Shown here piece by piece: positions 48,153 to 55,639 of a DNA stretch of 64,000 nucleotides (the first letter of the stretch is position 1; each line of letters starts with the position of its first letter). The notes below the pieces were generated by a model that made no database searches, had not been told where the DNA came from, and saw nothing but the letters and a program-made list of their open reading frames with translations. This DNA comes from Chloroflexota bacterium (GTDB lineage: Bacteria > Chloroflexota > Anaerolineae > 4572-78 > J111), in NCBI GenBank assembly GCA_016860845.1, contig BOKF01000006.1, positions 124,001-188,000 on the forward strand, given 5' to 3'. A program made the translations under genes and the position numbers.

Positions 48153-48210
48153 ACGGGAAGTAGGACGGGTTATGCTCTACCCTCCACATCCTAAAAAGAG
48201 GAAAGGCCAC

Positions 48211-48390
48211 GACTCAAAATTGATAGAGGAGTTGAAACAAAAAGTCTATGACCAAACTGATGCTAAACTAATAAGGAGAGAGTGTTTCGAGAAATCTCGA
48301 TTAAGAGATTGAAATGCGCCTCCTCCTCGTCAGTCGGAAATCCGTGTCCAATGGGATCGTCCTAGAGAATCTCGATCAAGAGATGAAATT
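48211..48390 (+). CRISPR. relic CRISPR array, two to three degenerate repeats
   Basis: The best unit, 48,284-48,315, begins GTTTC, contains the inverted repeat AATCTC-N6-GAGATT and ends ATTGAAAT, like an 8-nt crRNA tag. A second unit at ~48,365-48,390 keeps the hairpin (ATCTC/GAGAT) and GATGAAAT. A weaker third ends GTTGAAAC at 48,238. The ends are 77 and 74 bases apart, a plausible repeat-plus-spacer period. Divergence between copies and lack of more units suggest a decayed array. Confidence 0.55.
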
Positions 48391-48587
48391 GACTGTAAGA
48401 GAAGCCGAGAAGATTCAAGATGACATTGCCATTTCAAGAACTCGGTTGAGTAGGAGAGGATTACCAAAGTTGTAAAGAGAAATAACACAAAACAAAAAGG
48501 AAAATTGTCGGGCAAAGCGGGACCGTATAGGGATAGCAAGAGGACCCACCGAAGATGGCTTGGGATAGAGCAAGACAAGCTACTGGC

Positions 48588-48773
48588 CTGTATAGTGGCG
48601 ACGAGCTGATTAGGTTCAGCGCGGGTGGCCTCAAGTATGGCTAATAGTTCTTCGCCCGAACGACGCGCTGGTGTAGCAGGTAGTAACTAATACTCCAGCT
48701 CTAGTTCTCGAATAGATTGGCAAAAATTCATCAGAGCCTCACCTAGGGCTGGCGGAAGAGAGGCCAGGTTTGT
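48588..48773 (-). pseudogene. possible gene fragment of unknown family
   Basis: One minus-strand frame reads like protein with a single in-frame stop: NLASLPPALGEALMNFCQSI, a stop after LELEY, then RRSGEELLAILEATRAEPNQ. Composition is coding-like but no family is recognised and no start is found. It may be a remnant of a small protein. Confidence 0.3.
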
Positions 48774-49080
48774 CAAGAACGGTGGTACAATTCTGTTTCA
48801 CCATTGACAGTGGGCGGCTACAAGCTTGGCCGCTCAGTTATCGCGGGAGGCCGAAAACAAGGCTGCTTTCGCCTTTCAAGTAGGTTATTGCAGGTAAAAG
48901 ATGCCTGTGAAATGGCTGGATTTTGATTAGAAAAGCCCTTTGAGACCCTTGGTCCTATTCGAATTGTCTACAGTGCCCTAGTACACGACCGACCTACCTT
49001 TATAGTCAATCTTCATCAACGAATTGTTCAGTGATACGAGAAAGAGAGGCGTCAGACAATGTGCCTGACTGTCAGCCCAT
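48774..49080. other. noncoding region, nothing recognised
   Basis: No ORF, RNA or repeat can be supported between the fragment above and the promoter of leader copy 3; a GCGGC/GCCGC-like inverted repeat occurs near 48,813-48,836. Confidence 0.3.
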
Positions 49081-49110
49081 TGTTAATCAGCGGGGAGTCA
49101 TGATATACTA
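49081..49110 (+). promoter_or_regulatory. promoter upstream of leader copy 3
   Basis: TTGTTA and TATACT are separated by 18 bases, reading toward the TIR-NACHT pair; the -10 box is preceded by TGA as in the other two copies. Confidence 0.65.
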
Positions 49111-49116
49111 AAAAGT

Positions 49117-49248
49117 AAAAAACCTCCGTGGGCGGAGGTTAGGGGTTTTATGGATCAGTCCCACCTGACGCTGCCGGCTGGTTTTTTCAGTTGGTAGCTC
49201 CATTGTATTTAAACTGCCCTGCTCGGTCAAAGTGAGAGAGTGTTTTTT
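49117..49248 (+). ncRNA. structured leader or small RNA, copy 3
   Basis: It begins with the hairpin AACCTCCG/CGGAGGTT (49,122-49,141) and ends in CTCGGTCAAAGTGAG followed by TGTTTTTTG. The 3' stem is weaker than in copies 1 and 2, so termination would be less efficient. The TIR gene's ribosome site begins eight bases later. Confidence 0.6.
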
Positions 49249-49268
49249 GTTTGTCAAAGGAGCTGGCC

Positions 49269-50309
49269 GTGTCCAAATTCGACGTTTTTCTGAGCCACAA
49301 CAGTGTAGACAAACCCTGGGTCATCAAACTCAAAGACGATTTGAAGTGTTACGGTCTGTCCATCTGGCTGGACCAAGACGAAATTCGCCCCGGTGACCTT
49401 TTTGCGAAGGCGTTGGAACAAGGTTTAGCAAACAGCCGGGCCATGGCTTTGGTCATTTCACCTGAAGCGATGGCCTCCGGCTGGGTGGAAGAGGAGTATT
49501 ACCGTACTCTGTCGCTGACCAAGAATAAGGCCGCGCCCATACAATTAATCCCGGTGCTACTGCGAGTGGCGGAAGTTCCTCCTTTTATCCAGAGCCGCGA
49601 TTGGGTGGATTTTCGGGATGAAATCGCCTATGCCGAGAAGGTGTGGGAATTGGTCTGGGGCATCACTGGTCAGAAACCGCCCCAGGTACTTAATTTACCT
49701 CCCCCTATAGTCTCTCCCTTGCTAAAACCCAATGAAGATCGGCTGGTACAACCAGAGTTAACAGAAGAAAAGGAGCGACCTATGTCTCAAGAGTCTCAAA
49801 CTGGCGGCGTCACCTCCGCCGCTGGCAAAGTAGGGGTGACCGGCAAAATTGTCACTGGCATTGACATCGAGGGTACGACCAGCGATTCTGTGCTTAAAAC
49901 CGCCCTAGAAACTATGCAGCGGCTGCGCACCGGTAGTGTGAGTGGTTACCATGGTGTCGAAGCGACAGAGATTGTTACTGGCTTTCGTTATTTCAATCCC
50001 CAGGTTCCCGACAAAAAGAGCTTTTTGACCGAATTGATGACCCTGCGCCAAGACCTGGCCAATCTGATCGCTGATCCCAATAGTCCGACTGAAGTGAAAG
50101 CTGCCTTGGAGGCGCTAGATGAGGCCGCTACCGAAACCCAAAAAGAGCAACCTCTGGCCAGAAAGATTGTTAATCGCCTACGTGAAACGGTTGAATTTAT
50201 CAGTGATGCCGGCAGAGCCCTGGAAGCTGCCGGTAAGGCTGGGCCGCTCATCCTGCAAGCCCTGGCAATTGCCAGCGGCCTCTACCAGGCGGCCCAGACC
50301 TTGTTTTAG
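49269..50309 (+). CDS. TIR-domain protein with shared IVTG motifs
   Basis: The GTG at 49,269 lies seven bases after AAGGAG and gives 346 residues. The first ~135 form a TIR domain (KFDVFLSHNSVDKPWVIKLK; GLSIWLDQDEIRPGD; GWVEEEYYRTL with candidate catalytic Glu near 73-75). Bacterial TIRs typically hydrolyse NAD+ or make signalling nucleotides. The rest contains VTGKIVTGIDIEG (~192) and EIVTGFRYFNPQ (~233) and a helical, alanine-rich C-terminus. It is followed after 61 bases by a NACHT protein that carries a similar GDIVTG motif, suggesting that the NACHT protein is the sensor and the TIR protein the effector. Confidence 0.88.
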   Translation: MSKFDVFLSHNSVDKPWVIKLKDDLKCYGLSIWLDQDEIRPGDLFAKALEQGLANSRAMALVISPEAMASGWVEEEYYRTLSLTKNKAAPIQLIPVLLRVAEVPPFIQSRDWVDFRDEIAYAEKVWELVWGITGQKPPQVLNLPPPIVSPLLKPNEDRLVQPELTEEKERPMSQESQTGGVTSAAGKVGVTGKIVTGIDIEGTTSDSVLKTALETMQRLRTGSVSGYHGVEATEIVTGFRYFNPQVPDKKSFLTELMTLRQDLANLIADPNSPTEVKAALEALDEAATETQKEQPLARKIVNRLRETVEFISDAGRALEAAGKAGPLILQALAIASGLYQAAQTLF

Positions 50310-50370
50310 TGAATGGCATCTACGCCAATGACAAGTTGCGCGAGATGCAACCCGCTTCACGGAGTAGCTT

Positions 50371-53300
50371 ATGACCAATCCCATTTTACCCGGCTACCTG
50401 GCTAACCTGGGCAGCGACTTAACCGGCAGTGTCCTAGGCGTGCTGGGTCGAAAAGCCAAGGAATTTGCTCAGGGCACCCCACGCTACCAGGCTTTGAAGC
50501 GTTGCTACACTGCCGCCGAGGCTGTGCTCCTGCCGCTCGACGATCCCTTGGCCGATACCTACCAGCCCCACCTAGCCGAGTTCCTGGCCGACCGGGTCGT
50601 GGCCTCGGAATTCTCTAAGCTGACCAAGGGTCGCTCGCCCGACCTGGAGACGATTGGCGAGGCATGGGCCGAGTTTGCCATCGAACGTGATCTACCGGTC
50701 CTAGACTTGACCGACCGGCTGAAAGCGGCGGCCAAAGCCTTTCTGGAGGTGGCTGAGCAGGAGCCGGAACTTCAGGGGGCCATCCAAACCGCCCAACTCC
50801 GTGACCTGCTGGGGGCGGTGGAGCGTCTGCCTAAGCGGCTGGAGGCGCTGGTGCAGCGAGTGGTGGAGGCCAGCCGACCCACGAGCAGCGATGTCACCGT
50901 GTCTGGCGACCTGACCGTCTACGGCGATATCGTCACAGGTGTTCAACTTATTAACCAATCGCCCCCACCCCCCCCGCCCGATCCTTGCGAGAGTCTAGGT
51001 CGACGTTACTTGCAAGCACTGGCTGAGCAGGTAACAGAACTACCGCTGGCTGCCCTCGGTAAAGAAGGCGCGGCGGCCAAACCCGTCACGCTTGAGCAGG
51101 TTTACATCAACCTCAACATTACTCGCTTGGTTGAGTTGAACGAAGCAAAAAAAAAGGTAGCGTCATTCCGTAATGAAGATAAGAAGCCGATTGCCGCCTT
51201 GGACGCTGCAGCCCAACATAAATGGCTGGTCTTGTTGGGCGATCCTGGCAGCGGCAAAAGTGTCTTTGTTAACTACCTGGCTTACCTACTGACTCAGGCT
51301 CATCTCAATGGAGTCACGTTGCCCCCGGCCTGGTCGGGTCCAGCTCCCTGGCCAGTACGCCTCATTCTACGTGAGGTAGCCGCTCGGCTCGACCCCGCCG
51401 ACCTGACCCCACTGACCTCTAATCAGCAGGACCACTACTTACTTAACTTGGCCCACGATTACCTACGGCAGCAGTTTAACAATCTAACCTTATCAACTGC
51501 TGAAGCGGACGTCTGGATCGGTTGCCTGGGTTATCACCTCTGCTTGTTAATTTTTGATGGTCTGGATGAAGTGCCGCTGGAGCATTTGCCTGGAGTGCGC
51601 CGTCTGATTGAACTACTCATCCGCCGCTATAAGGGACGGGCCATTGTCACTTGCCGCATTCGCTCTTACGAGGGCGAAACCAGACTCCCCGGTTTTGAGA
51701 GCGAAACCCTGTCTCCCTTTACCGCCGACCAGCGCGACCATTTCATTGAGCTGTGGTATCACACTCGACCTGCCCTGACCGAATCCGAGCGGCACAAGCG
51801 CAGCATTGACCTGCGCCAGGCAGTGCGTAATCTGCCCACCGACCTGATCTCTAACCCTCTGCTGTTAACCACCTTGGCCCTCATCCACACCACTGGCACC
51901 GAACTGCCCAAACGACGGGCCGAACTTTACAAGCGTGGCGTCGAGGTGTTGCTGCATCACTGGCAGAAACCCCGCTGGCGGCAAGCCTCGCTGCTGCAAC
52001 AGTTGGGGATTGAACCCGACCGGTTGTTGGAAGCTTTGCGAGAGCTGGCCTACCAGGCTCATCAGGTAGCGACCCTCGGTAGCCACGCTGATCTGAATTA
52101 CGACCAGGTAGTTGGCGAACTTGATCGTAAAATCTTCCACAATGCGGAAAAAGCTAAGCAATTCTTGGCCTATGTAGACCTACAGGCCGGATTACTGGTG
52201 GGCGAGGGCGGCAGCCGCGAGAAACCACCGACTTATCGGTTTGCTCATCGCACCTTTCAGGAATACCTCGCCGGCTGCTACCTGGCAGCTAAGCGCGAGG
52301 GCCTGGCCCGGGCTATCACGCCCCTGCTGGCTGAAGGTGAACGCTGGTATCTAGCCGCTCAACTGGCTGCCGAAGAAATGTTGTTTAACAACGTCCAGCC
52401 AGGACCGGTTCTGGATTTGCTTTATATGCTCTGCCCGCCCTCACCCCAAAGTGAAGCAGGCTGGCGGGGAGTGGTCTGGGCTGGAACGCTAGCCGTTACG
52501 ACCGGACCAGAACGTATCCGGCAGGATAAAACACCGGATAGTGCCCCGGGCCAGCAATTTCTGAAAAGGCTGATCCCTCACCTGGAAACAATCGTTGGCC
52601 AAGGTATGCTGACTGTGGCCGAACGAGCTGATGCTGGCAACGCCCTGGCCATCCTTAACGGCGATGCCCGCCCCGGCATCGGCCTCTTCTCCCCTCTAGA
52701 AGGAGGGGGAATGGGGGCTAAAGTGGAGATCCCTCAGATCCAACTTTGTTATATTCCTCCGGGTCCCTTCTGGCTGGGCAGCTGCCAAGGTGAGGATGAT
52801 TTAGCAAGTGAGGACGAATACGGAAACGATAAACCTTATGACTTGGCCTATCCCTACTGGCTGTGCCGTTACCCTGTCACACAGATGCAGTATGAGGTGT
52901 TTGTGCGGGCTACCGGTCACCGTGTCCCTTTTGGCGATAGAGAATGGGCCCAGCCCTACACCTGGCAAAACGACATGCCGCTGCCCCAGCGACGCAACCA
53001 GCCAATCGTGCTGGTAAGTTGGCGTGATGCCCTATCTTACTGTACCTGGTTAGCTAAACAATTGGCCGGGATATTGCCAGTGGGTTATACCGTGCGCCTG
53101 CCTACCGAAGCCGAATGGGAAAAAGCTGCTCGCGGTGGCCTGGAAATACCACTTGAACCTCACTTTTTTACGGTAGAGGCCAATAGTGAGTTAAGACCAG
53201 TAGAGGTGAGTGATCGTTCATCTCTTCTGAAACCCAATCCTCATCCCAAACGGCGCTGGCCTTGGGGTGAGTGGGCCGAGGATAGCCCCCAGCGCCATGC

Positions 53301-53607
53301 CAACACCGTTCATAACCTGTGGGAGCAACCTATAGCCGTGGGTAGTTTTCCCGCAGGAACATCGCCCTACGCCTGCCTGGATATGGTGGGCAGCGTGTGG
53401 GAGTGGACTTTGAGTAAATGGCAGGACTATCCTTATCAGGATGACGACCGGAACGATTTAGATGGGGATAAATTGCGCATCGTACGTGGCGGCTCATGGA
53501 GATTGGATCATAGGCTCACGCGCGTGTCCTACCGCAACGCTGGTTACCCAGACAACTTCTACTACGACTTCGGCTTTCGGGTAAGTGTAGCCCCTATCTT
53601 GTCTTAG
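50371..53607 (+). CDS. NACHT ATPase with C-terminal FGE/C-type lectin-like domain
   Basis: The 1,078-residue protein has an N-terminal helical domain (~1-175), a linker with DLTVYGDIVTGVQL (~186) and a Pro-rich tract, then a NACHT module (P-loop LLGDPGSGKSVF near 291, LLIFDGLDEVP near 393, helical part to ~760). Residues ~785-1,078 form a formylglycine-generating-enzyme-like domain (IPPGPFWLGS; RLPTEAEWEKAARGG; MVGSVWEWT; RGGSW; GFRVSV). bNACHT proteins are anti-phage sensors; the FGE/lectin fold here is probably ligand binding and not enzymatic. The last ~40 residues resemble the variable region of diversity-generating retroelement targets. ATG start, paired with the upstream TIR gene. Confidence 0.9.
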   Translation: MTNPILPGYLANLGSDLTGSVLGVLGRKAKEFAQGTPRYQALKRCYTAAEAVLLPLDDPLADTYQPHLAEFLADRVVASEFSKLTKGRSPDLETIGEAWAEFAIERDLPVLDLTDRLKAAAKAFLEVAEQEPELQGAIQTAQLRDLLGAVERLPKRLEALVQRVVEASRPTSSDVTVSGDLTVYGDIVTGVQLINQSPPPPPPDPCESLGRRYLQALAEQVTELPLAALGKEGAAAKPVTLEQVYINLNITRLVELNEAKKKVASFRNEDKKPIAALDAAAQHKWLVLLGDPGSGKSVFVNYLAYLLTQAHLNGVTLPPAWSGPAPWPVRLILREVAARLDPADLTPLTSNQQDHYLLNLAHDYLRQQFNNLTLSTAEADVWIGCLGYHLCLLIFDGLDEVPLEHLPGVRRLIELLIRRYKGRAIVTCRIRSYEGETRLPGFESETLSPFTADQRDHFIELWYHTRPALTESERHKRSIDLRQAVRNLPTDLISNPLLLTTLALIHTTGTELPKRRAELYKRGVEVLLHHWQKPRWRQASLLQQLGIEPDRLLEALRELAYQAHQVATLGSHADLNYDQVVGELDRKIFHNAEKAKQFLAYVDLQAGLLVGEGGSREKPPTYRFAHRTFQEYLAGCYLAAKREGLARAITPLLAEGERWYLAAQLAAEEMLFNNVQPGPVLDLLYMLCPPSPQSEAGWRGVVWAGTLAVTTGPERIRQDKTPDSAPGQQFLKRLIPHLETIVGQGMLTVAERADAGNALAILNGDARPGIGLFSPLEGGGMGAKVEIPQIQLCYIPPGPFWLGSCQGEDDLASEDEYGNDKPYDLAYPYWLCRYPVTQMQYEVFVRATGHRVPFGDREWAQPYTWQNDMPLPQRRNQPIVLVSWRDALSYCTWLAKQLAGILPVGYTVRLPTEAEWEKAARGGLEIPLEPHFFTVEANSELRPVEVSDRSSLLKPNPHPKRRWPWGEWAEDSPQRHANTVHNLWEQPIAVGSFPAGTSPYACLDMVGSVWEWTLSKWQDYPYQDDDRNDLDGDKLRIVRGGSWRLDHRLTRVSYRNAGYPDNFYYDFGFRVSVAPILS

Positions 53608-53819
53608 GTTGCTGATTTCTGGCTGTTGCTCTCTGGTTTCTCTTTTTCTGTTTCCTGTAAGGGCGTGGAGGACTTCCCCCAAATCGATATGGTACGTTAG
53701 CGCCCAACTTTGAATCAGGTAATAACGGTTTAGGGGGAATTTTTGAATGGCGAATGATAACAGATAAGTCCACGCTGAACGATTCAAGTTTTGCGCATCA
53801 CGTCTCGCAGAAGTGAGCT
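53608..53819. other. pyrimidine-rich spacer after the NACHT gene
   Basis: Just past the stop is a CT-rich tract of TTTCTGG- and TTTCTC-like words (about 53,610-53,660), then a short GC hairpin-like region. No gene is visible. Such tracts can follow the variable regions of retroelement targets, but no template copy or reverse transcriptase is seen here. Confidence 0.35.
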
Positions 53820-53940
53820 ATGTTTGAAAACTTCTCGGCCAACCGGGTCAGCGACTTAACTAGCGGCGCACGGTCGCGCTGGACAAGCGCCTGCGCGAGA
53901 CCATCGAGGGCACGCCGCACTACTAGATTCTTAAATGAAC
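53820..53940 (+). pseudogene. frameshifted remnant of a second NACHT gene start
   Basis: A fragment beginning at an ATG reads ANRVSDLTSGA, then after a shift of frame ALDKRLRETIEGTPHY, an in-frame stop, and ILK. This matches the start of the intact NACHT protein at 50,371 (ANLGSDLTGSV ... GRKAKEFAQGTPRYQALK). It is the decayed N-terminus of a paralogue; nothing further of it is recognised. Confidence 0.6.
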
Positions 53941-54294
53941 CTATGCCATGGGATTAACTCTTACAGACCAGATGCTTTGACGCTGGTTATCAAGTATTCG
54001 AGCGCGGAGTACAGATTTATCTTCAATTTGTCAGGGGATATGGCTTTGACCCCCCAGCTTGGCCATCGCCAGAATAGCCCATGCTGGAAAATTCACTCAA
54101 GGCAGCGGAAATTAAGGTAACTCTGAAACTTCTCACGCCGAAATCTCGGTCCTCTCGTCGGAGCCGGCCATAACGACGGGGTGAATGGAGGAACAAGGAT
54201 AATTCTCATCAGGAATGCTTTAATAAATCAATAACACAAATAACAAAAAGCCCCGACTGATTCAAGGCCTTCTGATACACTCCATCTAAAAAGT
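53941..54294. other. noncoding region between the NACHT remnant and the rSAM gene
   Basis: No supported gene. The region may contain further unrecognisable sequence of the decayed NACHT paralogue. It ends just after the stop of the radical SAM gene on the opposite strand, without an obvious terminator. Confidence 0.3.
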
Positions 54295-55602
54295 TTAGAC
54301 AAATTCCACAATACCTTCCCTATACATCACACCGATGAAATCGAGAAATGGTTGGCCATGTTTTATTCCCAAATCTTTCAAAGAGATTGTGCCGTCTAAC
54401 GAGGTAATTAAAGTATCTCGCCATTCGGAAGCAACTTCGCTTACAAAATCGTCCCTGGTGAACGATTGTGTAGCCATAGGGTGAAGGTAATCCGGCAAAA
54501 TCAAAAAATCCGTCTTACTTTCTGACAGAATCGGTCCACTCATCAGCGCGTCGTAGCTTCTTTGATTAAGCATCGCCTCAGCCCTGCAGCCACCACCACA
54601 AATAGATAGAGCAGAACAATCTTTACAACCCATCAACGGCAGATTGCGCCAGTAATCAAGTTGATTAGAAGACATAATTTGCTCTACCGAGTCGTAACGC
54701 AAATTACCCAGAATCATGGGAGTATGGTTACAAGGTTTGACATTACCCCAAGGGGCTATAGTAATGAACGACTCACCTGCTCCACAGCCGGTGGACGAAG
54801 TGGGATGGAAGCATTGTGGAACGGTGACGCTCAATTTCACAAGCGCCCCTTGCACACGCATAGCCTCAATATCGATGAGCGCCTGTTTGAGTTGGGTGGG
54901 TGTAGGGGCACAATCATCTTGGGGCAAACCAATATAACGGTTAAAGACAACGTGTCGAACTCCTAACTCTTGGCCCAATTGATAAACAGCCTGACTCTGG
55001 GCATAGCTGTAGCGAGTGATAATCGTACTGAGAGTGACAGGAATACCTGCCTGGGTCGCCAATTTGATATTTTCAATGGTTTCCTCAAAAGAGCCGGTAA
55101 CGAGGGTAAAGGCTTCATGAGTAGGAGCATTCTGACCATGCAACGAAACGAGCAATCCCTTCAATTGTTCAGTTTGCTGGAGTGACCCTATAGTGGCTTC
55201 AGGATTGGGCCAGCGGGCGTTAGTGAAGAGGGTAAAACCGAGTTGATACTCATCGAGTAACTGGGTAAACTCGGTGAAATGTTTATAGAGGGTCGGTTCA
55301 CCACCAGTGATGCTCAAACGGCTAACGTGTGGTGAAAGTTTGTGAATAATTTTGCGCCACTCTGTTAGAGAGAGTGACACCGTAGGGATGTTCATTTTGC
55401 GGGTGGGTTTGTCGCTGATGAAGACATTGCTACAACCGAGACATCGGTTATTGCAGACGGGAGTCAATTCAATGTAGGCAGTAAGTTGATGAAAGTTAGA
55501 ATTTTGGTTTAGTGAAGAATGCTGACGACAATCACAGTCACAATCAGAGTCATTGCCCTCAAAATTTTCATTCCTGGAGAAAGTTAGTAACATTGTCAAC
55601 AT
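54295..55602 (-). CDS. radical SAM/SPASM-domain protein
   Basis: The 435-residue protein has CNNRCLGC (Cys50, 54, 57) binding the [4Fe-4S] cluster with S-adenosylmethionine, and SITGGEPTLYKHF after it. A SPASM-type cluster region follows (GCGAGESFITIAPWGNVKPC, then CKDCSALSICGGGCRAEA). An odd DCDCDC run stands at residues 20-25. The C-terminal ~70 residues could be a small peptide-binding domain. SPASM enzymes usually modify peptides or proteins, but no precursor ORF is evident. It is the last gene of a minus-strand operon behind two STAND-type ATPases (37-base gap), an unusual partnership. Confidence 0.87.
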   Translation of the reverse strand: MLTMLLTFSRNENFEGNDSDCDCDCRQHSSLNQNSNFHQLTAYIELTPVCNNRCLGCSNVFISDKPTRKMNIPTVSLSLTEWRKIIHKLSPHVSRLSITGGEPTLYKHFTEFTQLLDEYQLGFTLFTNARWPNPEATIGSLQQTEQLKGLLVSLHGQNAPTHEAFTLVTGSFEETIENIKLATQAGIPVTLSTIITRYSYAQSQAVYQLGQELGVRHVVFNRYIGLPQDDCAPTPTQLKQALIDIEAMRVQGALVKLSVTVPQCFHPTSSTGCGAGESFITIAPWGNVKPCNHTPMILGNLRYDSVEQIMSSNQLDYWRNLPLMGCKDCSALSICGGGCRAEAMLNQRSYDALMSGPILSESKTDFLILPDYLHPMATQSFTRDDFVSEVASEWRDTLITSLDGTISLKDLGIKHGQPFLDFIGVMYREGIVEFV

Positions 55603-55639
55603 TGACCCGACTTAAGAGTTTGGTTTATTAAAAACGAAT

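Noticed and set aside
48330..48578. 82-residue minus-strand ORF over the relic array
   Set aside because: It covers the hairpin repeats, has no ribosome site and no recognisable domain; it reads as chance.
54295..55602. Prokaryotic viperin
   Set aside because: The cluster motif context differs from viperins and a SPASM-type cysteine region is present, which viperins lack.
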